DNA of 64,000 bases from Sulfurovum sp. AR (GTDB taxonomy: Bacteria > Campylobacterota > Campylobacteria > Campylobacterales > Sulfurovaceae), in the NCBI RefSeq assembly GCF_000296775.1, contig NZ_AJLE01000011.1, positions 1 through 64,000 on the forward strand. The letters run 5' to 3'. Positions 54,565-62,029 of the stretch are shown here, in pieces (position 1 is the stretch's first letter; every line of letters begins with the position of its first letter). Under the pieces are notes generated by a model. The model was not told the origin of the DNA and made no database searches. It saw only the letters and a list, made by a program, of their open reading frames with translations. Made by a program: the position numbers and the translations under genes.

Positions 54565-54586
54565 ATCTTTTATGCGATTTAACATA

Positions 54587-54671
<85 letters not shown>

Positions 54672-54720
54672 ATAATGTTTAAATCATTACTGGTCAAACA
54701 CTGATAATTATATTTTTTCA

Positions 54721-54797
54721 TGGAGCTGGTGAAGGGACTCGAACCCCCGACCTGCTGATTACAAATCAGCTGCTCTAGCCAACTGAGCTACACCAGC
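54721..54797 (-). tRNA. trnT: tRNA-Thr (TGT anticodon)
   Basis: 77-nt cloverleaf with encoded CCA. The acceptor is GCTGGTG / CACCAGC, the anticodon loop TTGTAAT and the T arm GGTTCGAGTC. It is the first gene of the tRNA-tuf run. Confidence 0.96.
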
Positions 54798-54835
54798 ACC
54801 ATCATTAAAAGTTGTTATACTTAAAATGGACGGGA

Positions 54836-54864
54836 ATTATAGACAAAAAAGTTTTTAATGTCAA
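54836..54864 (-). promoter_or_regulatory. Consensus promoter of the tRNA-tuf operon
   Basis: On the minus strand TTGACA (54859-54864) is followed after exactly 17 nt by TATAAT (54836-54841), both perfect. It sits 38 nt before the first tRNA. Such a full -35 is unusual for this phylum and fits a very strong stable-RNA promoter. Confidence 0.85.
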
Positions 54865-54954
54865 GGGTTTTAGGTAAATTTGTAAAAATTTCTCTTTTTT
54901 AGGTAATTTCTATAGAATACACCCACATAAAATGAAGATCATAGGCTATATAGA

Positions 54955-55689
54955 ATGAAAATACTACTGGCACCAAGTGAAACCAAAAAAACAGGTGGAG
55001 AACGCTCTTTCGATCCTAGTACATTACTCTTTGAAGCGCTTTTGCCTTACAGAACCAAACTCCTGCATACCTATACTAATGTATTGCAAAAAGGGGATAT
55101 CCCCACACTGTCAAAAATGTTCGGACTCAAAAAAGAAGCAGATATCCTTGCACACAAAAAAGATATCATTCATGAACTTACGATGAAAGCCATTCAAAGA
55201 TATACAGGTGTAGCATTTGACCATCTGGGGTATGATGCATTGGATGAGAAGGCACAAGCATATATCGACAGCCATGTCATCCTCTTTTCAAACCTGTTTG
55301 GTCCCATCCGTTCTTCAGACCTCATCCCTGAGTATAAACTCAAACAGGGAGAGGCTGTCGGTGGCATCAAAACAGAGAAGTTTTACCATGAACACGCTGC
55401 AGCACTGATGGAAGCATACCTGGCTGAGGATGAGATACTGGATCTCCGTGCAGGTTTTTATGACAAATTCTATAAACCCACCAAACCCTATACTACACTC
55501 AAGTTCATCAAAGAGGGGAAAGTCGTTAGTCATTGGGCAAAGGCGTATAGAGGTATCGTCCTGCGTGAGATCGCCAAAGCGGGTATAGAAACCCTCGAAG
55601 CGTTCATGAAACTGCCTATAGAAGGGCTGAGTATTCAAGAGATCCAAACGAAAAAAAATAAAACTGAAATCATTTATGAGATAGGGTAA
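54955..55689 (+). CDS. yaaA: Peroxide stress protein YaaA (DUF328)
   Basis: The 244-residue protein starts 'MKILLAPSETKK', with 'VAFDHLGYDAL' near 90 and 'YDKFYKPTKPYTTLKFIKEGK' in the C-terminal half, all features of the DUF328/YaaA family. YaaA lowers free iron damage and binds DNA in E. coli. The family is known; the role here is by analogy. A 32-codon ORF follows after 2 nt. Confidence 0.85.
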   Translation: MKILLAPSETKKTGGERSFDPSTLLFEALLPYRTKLLHTYTNVLQKGDIPTLSKMFGLKKEADILAHKKDIIHELTMKAIQRYTGVAFDHLGYDALDEKAQAYIDSHVILFSNLFGPIRSSDLIPEYKLKQGEAVGGIKTEKFYHEHAAALMEAYLAEDEILDLRAGFYDKFYKPTKPYTTLKFIKEGKVVSHWAKAYRGIVLREIAKAGIETLEAFMKLPIEGLSIQEIQTKKNKTEIIYEIG

Positions 55690-55691
55690 AG

Positions 55692-55790
55692 ATGAAACTC
55701 CCTAGTGATGCAACACTCTATAAAGTATTTATTTTTCTTTTAGTACTGATGGTTGTATTGGGTATACTATTTGATACAGATTATAATTAA
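55692..55790 (+). CDS. 32-residue single-helix membrane peptide
   Basis: The short ORF starts 'MKLPSDATLYK', continues with a hydrophobic helix (about residues 12-26) and ends 'FDTDYN'. GGGTAAAG precedes its ATG, and its stop codon lies in the ribosome site of the SUI1 gene, so coupling is likely. It lies between two coding genes on the same strand. I do not recognise it. Confidence 0.55.
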   Translation: MKLPSDATLYKVFIFLLVLMVVLGILFDTDYN

Positions 55791-55799
55791 GGAAAAGCG

Positions 55800-56132
55800 A
55801 TGAAAGAAAATCTTTTTGAAATGGGTGCACATTTTGAAGAGGGATGGTCATCGGACAATAAAAAGAAACCCTCTCAAAAAACCTCTACAGAGATCAGACC
55901 ACCAGAGAAACATCAATTGCATGTTGCAAAAGAGAAACGACGAGGTAAAGTGGTTACCATCGTCAAACCTTTTTACTTAGATAAAACAGATCTTCAGGCT
56001 CTGCTCAAAACGCTTAAAAAAAAGCTTGGTACAGGAGGTACGCTCAAAGATGACACTTTGGAGTTCCAAGGAGACATCCCTGAACTGCTGCGTACCTATT
56101 TGGAAGCTTTGGGGTATCGGTTTAAACACTAG
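55800..56132 (+). CDS. SUI1/eIF1-like translation factor (YciH family)
   Basis: The 110-residue protein has a variable charged N-terminus and a C-terminal SUI1 domain: 'RRGKVVTIVKPFYLD', 'LLKTLKKKLGTGGTLKDDTLEFQGD' broken by loops, and 'LEALGYRFKH'. Bacterial YciH proteins resemble eIF1 and affect initiation fidelity. It is in line with yaaA and the small membrane ORF. Confidence 0.9.
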   Translation: MKENLFEMGAHFEEGWSSDNKKKPSQKTSTEIRPPEKHQLHVAKEKRRGKVVTIVKPFYLDKTDLQALLKTLKKKLGTGGTLKDDTLEFQGDIPELLRTYLEALGYRFKH

Positions 56133-56147
56133 ATAACCCCATAGGGC

Positions 56148-57419
56148 TTACTTGCCTATCGCCAACGCATAGAGTACCATTTCCTCATTCTCCACAAATG
56201 CATTGACCTCGTCATCATAATAGGCCCCGATACCAGAACACCCTATACCCATATAGAGTGAAGCCATATAAAGTCTATGTCCTATAATGCCGGCTTTCTG
56301 GTAAAGTGCCTGATAGTTCTCTCCTTTGGAAGTGAGGAAAAAGGCTACCGCTGCCTGCATGGAGAGACTATACTGTTCCAAACTCAAATACCCCGCTTTT
56401 CTGGCAAAGTCTCCATACTTTATATACTCACCTTCTTTATAGAGTCCCAACGGCATATCAAGCACCCGGTTGATGACGACATACACAGAGACCTCTTCAT
56501 CGCAGTCACTGGGTACAGGCTGGTGTATCGCTTCCATAATATAATTAAACTGTCCCTTGGTGATCGCACCTTCCTGAAAACCTCGCTGGGATCTACGTGT
56601 AAAGATCGTCTCTTGGAGTTTTGTCGTATTATAGGTAAACGTAGGGGTTTTCACTTCCCGTCTGCAGGATCTTAACTGCATCGTTTCATGATACGCCTGT
56701 TCTATAAGTGCATTACGTTCAAAGGTTCCACTGGCTTCAACATAAGGGAGGGAGAACTCTATGGTGTCTACTTTCTCTCCTTCTATCGGTCTCACCATAG
56801 CACACCCAGACAAGAACCACTCTCTCTCCCCAAACCCGAACATAAGATTAAGTTTTTCTCTGTCTATATCATACCGCACTTCCACTGCATTCGATTGAAG
56901 CAATGCGGATGCTTCTATGCTCCCTAAAAGGTGTCCCGCATCCAGAAGACAATATCTGAAGGCACGGTTCTTATATTTCCACGAAGAACGATAATAAACA
57001 GCAGAGACCAAAAACAGGTACCCTTGCATAGCGGTGCTATATCCCAAATAAGGTTCTAATCCCTCCTGTTTGGTAATACGTTGTAGCAGTGTCAAAGAGG
57101 AGGAACGTACTTCATAATGGTATATACCATCTTCTATACCTTCTACCCCTCGTGCCTGAAAATAGAGTTCATTAGGGTAGAGCGCACCTGCAGAAGGGTT
57201 GATGCGCAGGTAATACTCTCCGCTTGGATAACTTTTCTTTGCAGTCAATCCTGCAATATGGTATAGAAAATGGTCTGCTTCTTTTTCCAGATCCAATTTT
57301 CGTTTTTCATACTGTACTGGATAGTTTTTATAGGTACTGGGTTGATCCTCCCAAGAGAGCCTGTTAGGATTGGTGCGTACAGAATTGTAGGAGTGTTTGG
57401 TTGTACTATGGTACCAAAA
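56148..57419 (-). CDS. SagB-type nitroreductase-like oxidoreductase (two-domain)
   Basis: The 423-residue flavoprotein contains two nitroreductase-like halves: 'INPSAGALYPNELYFQ' and 'LLDAGHLLGSIEASALL' in the first, and 'TRRSQRGF' plus 'GIIGHRLYMASLYMGIGCSG' in the second. This is the SagB/ThcOx dehydrogenase pattern, FMN enzymes that oxidise azolines in peptide modification, though many members have no known peptide. No cyclodehydratase, precursor peptide or exporter is nearby. The ATG at 57419 follows GAGG; an ATG at 57437 is an alternative. It overlaps the DUF309 gene by 14 nt. Confidence 0.82.
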   Translation of the reverse strand, partial: FWYHSTTKHSYNSVRTNPNRLSWEDQPSTYKNYPVQYEKRKLDLEKEADHFLYHIAGLTAKKSYPSGEYYLRINPSAGALYPNELYFQARGVEGIEDGIYHYEVRSSSLTLLQRITKQEGLEPYLGYSTAMQGYLFLVSAVYYRSSWKYKNRAFRYCLLDAGHLLGSIEASALLQSNAVEVRYDIDREKLNLMFGFGEREWFLSGCAMVRPIEGEKVDTIEFSLPYVEASGTFERNALIEQAYHETMQLRSCRREVKTPTFTYNTTKLQETIFTRRSQRGFQEGAITKGQFNYIMEAIHQPVPSDCDEEVSVYVVINRVLDMPLGLYKEGEYIKYGDFARKAGYLSLEQYSLSMQAAVAFFLTSKGENYQALYQKAGIIGHRLYMASLYMGIGCSGIGAYYDDEVNAFVENEEMVLYALAIGK

Positions 57420-57768
57420 CATCAAAAACCTCAGCATGTCTGATCTTCAAAGACTCGATCTTTTGACAGGCTTTCTTGAAAAGTGCTGCATGCGCAATAC
57501 TCTCTGTGCACAAATGTTTATGTCGTTCATAAGAGGCTATGACTGTTTTCGCTTTCTTTTTCATATCTTTGCGGTTACGTTTAATATGTTCAAATGTAAT
57601 CGCCCCATTGATCAACCCCTTTGCCAGGTTCGCCAAGGGATGTCCACCGAGCCTCAAAGGATGCCAGGCCTCTTCCAGCACTTCATGTGCCTCAAAATAT
57701 TCTTCTTTATCAAGCAATTCAAGGTACGTTTTGAGTGCACCTTCTAGATCATCATTCATTGTTAACAT
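57406..57768 (-). CDS. DUF309 family protein
   Basis: The 120-residue helical protein has the DUF309 core 'YFEAHEVLEEAWHPLR' near residue 24 and 'LAKGLINGAITFEHIKRNR' after it. The paired His/Glu residues look metal-binding, but no activity is established. It is upstream of, and overlaps, the SagB-type gene. ATG at 57759 is an equally possible start. Confidence 0.8.
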   Translation of the reverse strand: MLTMNDDLEGALKTYLELLDKEEYFEAHEVLEEAWHPLRLGGHPLANLAKGLINGAITFEHIKRNRKDMKKKAKTVIASYERHKHLCTESIAHAALFKKACQKIESLKIRHAEVFDVLVP

Positions 57769-57960
57769 AATGTATTTTAACTCTTTTTCTATCTATATTT
57801 GTCGGTGCCATGACATTTCTATCGTCAAGTAAAACACCTATTGACCTTAGAGGCAAGATACTTGCCTCTCTCTTCGGATTTGCTTAAAACAAATGGATTC
57901 TTTTCATATTTTGTTCCATTTCGTGTATAATAGATCCAATATAGCATAAAGTAGCCAGAT

Positions 57961-58299
57961 ATGACGCAAGAAGAAAGAGATGAGATCAAAGTACGTATAG
58001 AGACAAGTATCCATACGCTTAAAGAACAGATCGCCATACTTGAAGAGAAGGTAAAACCCATTGCTCCGGACTGTTCATTGGGGAGACTCACACGTCTGGA
58101 AGCCATGGGAGAGCAGCATGTCAACAACAAGATCATGGATGAATCAAAACTGCGTCTTACAAGGCTCACCAATGCCCTTTTACGTATAGACAAACCTATG
58201 TTTGGTATCTGTATCGAGTGTGAAGAACCTATCCAGATAGAACGTATGCGTATACGCCCTGAGAGTGTATGATGTGTCGAGTGTGCAAATCTATTATAG
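57961..58299 (+). pseudogene. DksA/TraR-like zinc-finger gene interrupted by TGA
   Basis: The frame from 57961 encodes a coiled-coil N-terminus and 'FGICIECEEPI' (Cys84, Cys87), the first half of the DksA/TraR C4 zinc finger. It then stops at TGA (58270-58272) after 'IRPESV'. Directly after the TGA, in the same frame, come 'CVECANLL' and a TAG at 58297. That is exactly the second Cys pair and tail expected of the family (E. coli DksA has 'ARPEASLCVDC'). So the gene is either broken by a point mutation at a hydrophobic position, read through, or functions as a 103-residue two-Cys form. DksA relatives bind RNA polymerase through the secondary channel. Confidence 0.75.
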
Positions 58300-58454
58300 A
58301 CTTCATCATAAAGTACACTTTTAGAACAAAGTCCTAAAAGCTACGCTTGTCGCTGAGACTACTTACGATTCAGCATTTAGTGCCTCACTTGCACTGCAAT
58401 TTAGTTGCTTGTCAGCAGTAGGCTCTCGAAACTGGTTGCTCTTGATTGCTTTGC

Positions 58455-58483
58455 AATATCGAAAACTATAGGCTTTCGATATT
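58455..58483. terminator. Hairpin at the 3' end of the CI-like repressor gene
   Basis: A perfect 10-bp stem AATATCGAAA / TTTCGATATT with a 9-nt loop overlaps the repressor stop codon. It may terminate the convergent genes on both sides, though no strong T-run is present. In the rest of the 58300-58454 gap I see only a weak CTTTTAG / CTAAAAG hairpin near 58318-58340. Confidence 0.4.
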
Positions 58484-59119
58484 CCCTACGACTTTACCTA
58501 CAATCATCACTTCATCAGGGGCGATCGCCTGAGGTGGATACATACTGTTATCAGAGATAAGCTCTATCATTCCATCTGCACGCTGCTGGATACGTTTGAT
58601 GAACAGCCCTCCCGTAGTTGATGCGATGAAGATGCCGCTTTTATTGATATTGGTTTGTGTTCTATCGATGAAAACGATACTTCCATCCTGCAAAGTGGGC
58701 TCCATGGATTCACCGTCCACATGAATGGCCTCTAGTTCAGTATTTCCCAGCCCTACCATATTACGCATGATCTTCTCATCGATATTGATCACTTCATAGT
58801 TCTCATCAAAGACCTCTGCACCCCCTCCCGCACTGGCACGGATATCTGAAAAGTAGTGTACCTGAAAAAACTTCTCAGTCTCCTCTTTGAGCATATCCAC
58901 CGCCTGGTCAAAAAAGAGCCAGTTCACAGAGATCTTCTTAAGCGCACAAAACTCCAGTATCTCTTCATAAGGAATGGAATTTCTTTTTTTCATGGTCGCA
59001 AATGTAGCCTGAGGGATATTCAGTGCCTGTGCCACATCTTTATCAAATACTTTTTTTCCTATTGTACTCTCAGAGAGCACATCTTTTAACTTTTCTATAA
59101 TTTCACTGAGTACTAACAT
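58466..59119 (-). CDS. CI/LexA-like repressor with peptidase S24 domain
   Basis: The 217-residue protein has an N-terminal CI-type helix-turn-helix (about 1-70) and a C-terminal S24 signal-peptidase-like domain. The catalytic Ser138 is in 'DGESMEPTL', Lys175 in 'GLFIKRIQQ', and a candidate self-cleavage site Ala97-Gly98 lies in 'RASAGGG'. Proteins of this build dimerise on operators and cut themselves when RecA is activated. The ATG at 59119 follows AGGAG; the GTG at 59125 is less likely. It is divergent from a 37-codon ORF across a motif-rich region. No phage structural genes are nearby. Confidence 0.88.
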   Translation of the reverse strand: MLVLSEIIEKLKDVLSESTIGKKVFDKDVAQALNIPQATFATMKKRNSIPYEEILEFCALKKISVNWLFFDQAVDMLKEETEKFFQVHYFSDIRASAGGGAEVFDENYEVINIDEKIMRNMVGLGNTELEAIHVDGESMEPTLQDGSIVFIDRTQTNINKSGIFIASTTGGLFIKRIQQRADGMIELISDNSMYPPQAIAPDEVMIVGKVVGNIESL

Positions 59120-59140
59120 TTTCACTCCTTTTTTATTATA

Positions 59141-59230
59141 TATGACAAATTATAAGATATTTTTCTTAAAAGTATGACAATTTGACATATTTTTTAAATA
59201 TTTTACAGTTTATTTATACAATTTGACATA
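59141..59230. promoter_or_regulatory. Divergent control region with repeated operator-like motifs
   Basis: ACAATTTGACATA occurs exactly at 59177-59189 and 59218-59230. A near copy lies on the other strand at 59141-59154 (TATAATTTGTCATA). The two leaders, read outward toward each ATG, align for about 38 nt and share AAAGGAGTGAAAATG. This resembles a phage-like switch with operators for the CI-type repressor. Confidence 0.6.
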
Positions 59231-59251
59231 TTTAAAAACAAAGGAGTGAAA

Positions 59252-59365
59252 ATGATCTACTCAAAAAATAAAGAATTACTAAGCTATGCGATCAAAATGG
59301 GATGTACAACAGCAGCGGAATTTGCTATGTTTTTAAAAGCAAGAGAGTCTATCCTCTCTCTATAA
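59252..59365 (+). CDS. 37-residue ORF divergent from the repressor
   Basis: The short ORF 'MIYSKNKELLSYAIKMGC' ... 'SILSL' has a perfect AAAGGAG ribosome site, spaced as for the repressor gene opposite. Its sequence is helical ('ELLSYAIKMG', 'AAEFAMFLKAR') and mildly basic. The position is that of cro or an antirepressor in phage switches. I recognise no family, and the ORF is short enough that chance cannot be excluded, though the leader argues for translation. Confidence 0.5.
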   Translation: MIYSKNKELLSYAIKMGCTTAAEFAMFLKARESILSL

Positions 59366-59385
59366 TATTTAGGTAGGAAGAGCCC

Positions 59386-60591
59386 TTACCCGAAAAGTAA
59401 AACGCTCACCTCGTCACCTACCTCTTTAGAAGTATCATCTTCAGAGGTCACAAGCAAGGCTACATTGCCAAGCATGTTAGTAAGAATGGCTGAGGATCCT
59501 ACTTTTTTACCTTCAAAGTCAACATAGTATCTTCCCTTTTCTAAAGAGACGTTGCATGCAGTAAATTCTGCTTTTTTGGCACGTTTGATAAATGGTTCTT
59601 TGAGTGTTGCTTTGACCCTGTGCATCGCACTCTGACCTTGCTGCAACTTCTCAATGAGCGGAACAAGGTAAAGCAGTGCTGTCACAGTAGAAGAGTATGC
59701 AAATCCCGGGAGTCCGATGATAAATTTATCCTCTTTACGTGCAACCATAATATGCTGTCCAGGCTTGACACGTACACCTTTAAACACAACATCACACCCA
59801 AGCTCATAGATGACATCTTTCACAAAGTCAAAATCACCTACACTCACACCACCAGTGGTTACCACAATATCAGCTTTATTTAATGCATCAAAAATATTTT
59901 TTGTGATCGTCTCTTTATCATCCTTGATACACCCTAACTGCAAAGGTACACCATCATATTTCTTGACAATAGCTTCGAGGATATAATTGTTGGATGAGCG
60001 TATCTGTGCATCACTTGTCTGTTCTTCACCAAGTTCAAGTAACTCTGACCCTGTAGAGATAATCGCCACTGTTGGCTTCTCATAGACTGTGACTTGTGGT
60101 ATATTCAAGCTTGCCATCACCCCTATCTGTGGAAAGTCGATTTTCGTCCCTTTGGGGATAAGCATCTGTCCTTTCGCATAGTTCTCTCCCGGTTCACGTA
60201 CAGAGAACCCTTGTGGAACTTCTGTCTTGATGATGATCTCATCCCCATCCACTTCTACATTTTCTATCGGGATGAGCGTATCAGCACCATGTGGCATCAA
60301 TGAACCGGTAAACGTCTTGATACACATACCGCTTACCACTTCTTCTTTCAAGTCAGATCCAGCAGGATTAATGCTTCCGATATGTAGTCTACCAAGACTG
60401 AGATCTTTATGGATAACCGCATATCCATCCATTGCAGAAGTGGGGAACTCAGGAGAGTTATGATCTGCTACAATATCCTGTGCAAGTATATATCCTTGTG
60501 ATTCCATTAAAGGGAGTTGTTTTGTTTTATAATTTTCGATTGCAAGATCGTCTATCATCTGCATCGATTCATCAAAGTGCATAAATGCCAT
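59386..60591 (-). CDS. moeA: Molybdopterin molybdenumtransferase MoeA
   Basis: MoeA inserts molybdate into adenylylated molybdopterin. The 401 residues include 'NSPEFPTSAMDGYA' near 45-58, 'GADTLIPIENV', 'VTTGGVSVGDFDFVKD' (the MPT-binding motif) and 'LPGFAYSSTV'. An AAGGA site precedes the ATG. It is 8 nt downstream of moaE, completing a moaD-moaE-moeA operon for molybdenum cofactor synthesis. Confidence 0.95.
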   Translation of the reverse strand: MAFMHFDESMQMIDDLAIENYKTKQLPLMESQGYILAQDIVADHNSPEFPTSAMDGYAVIHKDLSLGRLHIGSINPAGSDLKEEVVSGMCIKTFTGSLMPHGADTLIPIENVEVDGDEIIIKTEVPQGFSVREPGENYAKGQMLIPKGTKIDFPQIGVMASLNIPQVTVYEKPTVAIISTGSELLELGEEQTSDAQIRSSNNYILEAIVKKYDGVPLQLGCIKDDKETITKNIFDALNKADIVVTTGGVSVGDFDFVKDVIYELGCDVVFKGVRVKPGQHIMVARKEDKFIIGLPGFAYSSTVTALLYLVPLIEKLQQGQSAMHRVKATLKEPFIKRAKKAEFTACNVSLEKGRYYVDFEGKKVGSSAILTNMLGNVALLVTSEDDTSKEVGDEVSVLLFG

Positions 60592-60599
60592 TTCTATCC

Positions 60600-61034
60600 T
60601 TATCCTAACAATCCAGCACCATCCATAGGGGTGCTTCTATCAGCAGCATAAATACGCTTGCCATTTTTCACATCATACTTCCATATAGGCGCGTTCGCTT
60701 TAAAATCTTCCACAAACTCATCGATAAGCTCTAATGCTACTCTACGTTTAGGAGAAAATACCGCAGAGATATAAGAAGAAGTATGCACAGGGACATCTCC
60801 AATGGAGTGTGCCATTTTAACCACTGCGCCTAGAGCAGCTGCTTTCTCCTGCCATGTATCAAACCATTTTTGCAGTACAGGTTCATAGATATCAAAACTG
60901 AGTGCTTCTATATCATCTTCTGCACGTATTGTTCCCACAAAAGGAATATAGGCACCATAGTTTGACTCTGCCTGCTCATCAAGCCAACGGCCAAAGATCT
61001 CTTTGACATCTAAGGGGCCATGATAAAGTTCCAC
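60600..61034 (-). CDS. moaE: Molybdopterin synthase catalytic subunit
   Basis: The 144-residue MoaE pairs with MoaD to put two sulfurs into precursor Z. 'GPLDVKEIF', 'YGAYIPFVGTIRAED', 'HSIGDVPVHTSSYISAVFSPKRR' (broken by the active loop) and 'IWKYDVKNG' with its catalytic Lys residues are present. The start is GTG at 61034, 2 nt after the moaD stop; a GTG at 61049 inside moaD is possible but less family-like. Confidence 0.93.
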   Translation of the reverse strand: MELYHGPLDVKEIFGRWLDEQAESNYGAYIPFVGTIRAEDDIEALSFDIYEPVLQKWFDTWQEKAAALGAVVKMAHSIGDVPVHTSSYISAVFSPKRRVALELIDEFVEDFKANAPIWKYDVKNGKRIYAADRSTPMDGAGLLG

Positions 61035-61036
61035 GC

Positions 61037-61258
61037 TTATCCACCACACACTGGAGGCAGAATAGAAATTCTATCACCATCTTTAAGTTCAGTTGCCAGA
61101 TCGTTCACCATCGTATCGTTCAGTGCTACTGCGCATTTATCCAGCCATTGGATCAAACTGCTATCTGTTTTGAGTTGTGCCGAAACCTCTGCCAATGTCG
61201 AAGCTTCCATCTCCATTGGTGCTTTACCGATAGGACCTAAAAATTCTACTTTTATCAT
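61037..61258 (-). CDS. moaD: Molybdopterin synthase sulfur carrier subunit
   Basis: The 73-residue ubiquitin-like protein ends in the required Gly-Gly ('LPPVCGG'), which becomes the thiocarboxylate. 'ELKDGDRISILPP' is the typical last strand. The ATG at 61258 follows AAAGAG; an in-frame ATG at 61273 adds five residues without a better site. Confidence 0.92.
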   Translation of the reverse strand: MIKVEFLGPIGKAPMEMEASTLAEVSAQLKTDSSLIQWLDKCAVALNDTMVNDLATELKDGDRISILPPVCGG

Positions 61259-61366
61259 AAAAAACTCTTTCAAAATAAGGATTATTTCATCCCCAATAAT
61301 GACGCGATTATAAAAGTTGTTTGCTATAATTACGCTTAAACAGGATTTTGAGAGGAGCTTTGCACT

Positions 61367-62014
61367 GTGTTATTCGGGTCTATCAGCTATCTTAATCTCC
61401 TGCCTTTTCAAGTCTTCTTAAAACGCTATATCTCTAACAATGCCTCTAAAATGACCTTTCGCTACAAACGTGCTGTACCTTCACAGATCAATAAAGCACT
61501 CAAAAGAAGAGAGATCAATGCGGCATTTATCTCTTCTGTAGAATCCGCGAGATGCAAATGCACGGATCTTGGTATCATCGCAAATCAAAAAGTCTATAGT
61601 GTTCTACTTTTAGAAGGAGAAAGTGAAATGGATCCGGCATCCGCCACTTCCAATCAACTTGCACACCTGTTAGGTCTTAAAGGAAAAGTGCTTATAGGGG
61701 ATGCTGCCCTCAAACACTATCTACATGAGGGAGAAGGTATTGACTTGGCTGAAGCCTGGTACAAAGAGACCGGACTTCCTTTTGTCTTTGCCAGGCTCTG
61801 CTACAATAAACATGAAGAAGCTATACAAAAAATGGCGCGTGCATTTTCACAAACCAAAGTAAAGATCCCACAATACATCCTCAAAAAAGAAGCAAAAAAA
61901 AGAGGTATCACACCCAAGCAGCTTACCTGGTATTTGGGTCATATCCATTATGAAATGGATAATAAAGCAAAGAGATCTTTGAAGTTGTTTTTAGGTAAAA
62001 CCAAACGTTTGTAG
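61367..62014 (+). CDS. mqnA: MqnA-like chorismate dehydratase (futalosine pathway)
   Basis: The 215-residue periplasmic-binding-fold enzyme starts 'MLFGSISYLNLLPF', the family's substrate-binding opening, with 'INAAFISSVES' and 'LIGDAAL' later. MqnA makes 3-enolpyruvoylbenzoate from chorismate, the first step of menaquinone synthesis used by Campylobacterota. The start is GTG after GAGAGGAG. It is at the short end for the family but looks complete. Confidence 0.85.
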   Translation: MLFGSISYLNLLPFQVFLKRYISNNASKMTFRYKRAVPSQINKALKRREINAAFISSVESARCKCTDLGIIANQKVYSVLLLEGESEMDPASATSNQLAHLLGLKGKVLIGDAALKHYLHEGEGIDLAEAWYKETGLPFVFARLCYNKHEEAIQKMARAFSQTKVKIPQYILKKEAKKRGITPKQLTWYLGHIHYEMDNKAKRSLKLFLGKTKRL

Positions 62015-62029
62015 GTTATACCTTACAAA

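Noticed and set aside
58270-58299. Selenocysteine at the TGA in the DksA/TraR-like gene
   Set aside because: The position is normally hydrophobic rather than Cys, the zinc-ligand Cys follows it, and I found no convincing SECIS-like hairpin close after the TGA. A nonsense mutation is simpler.
58466-59365. Prophage remnant around the CI-like repressor
   Set aside because: Flanking genes (DksA-like, moeA) are ordinary chromosomal genes and no integrase, structural or attachment sequence was seen.
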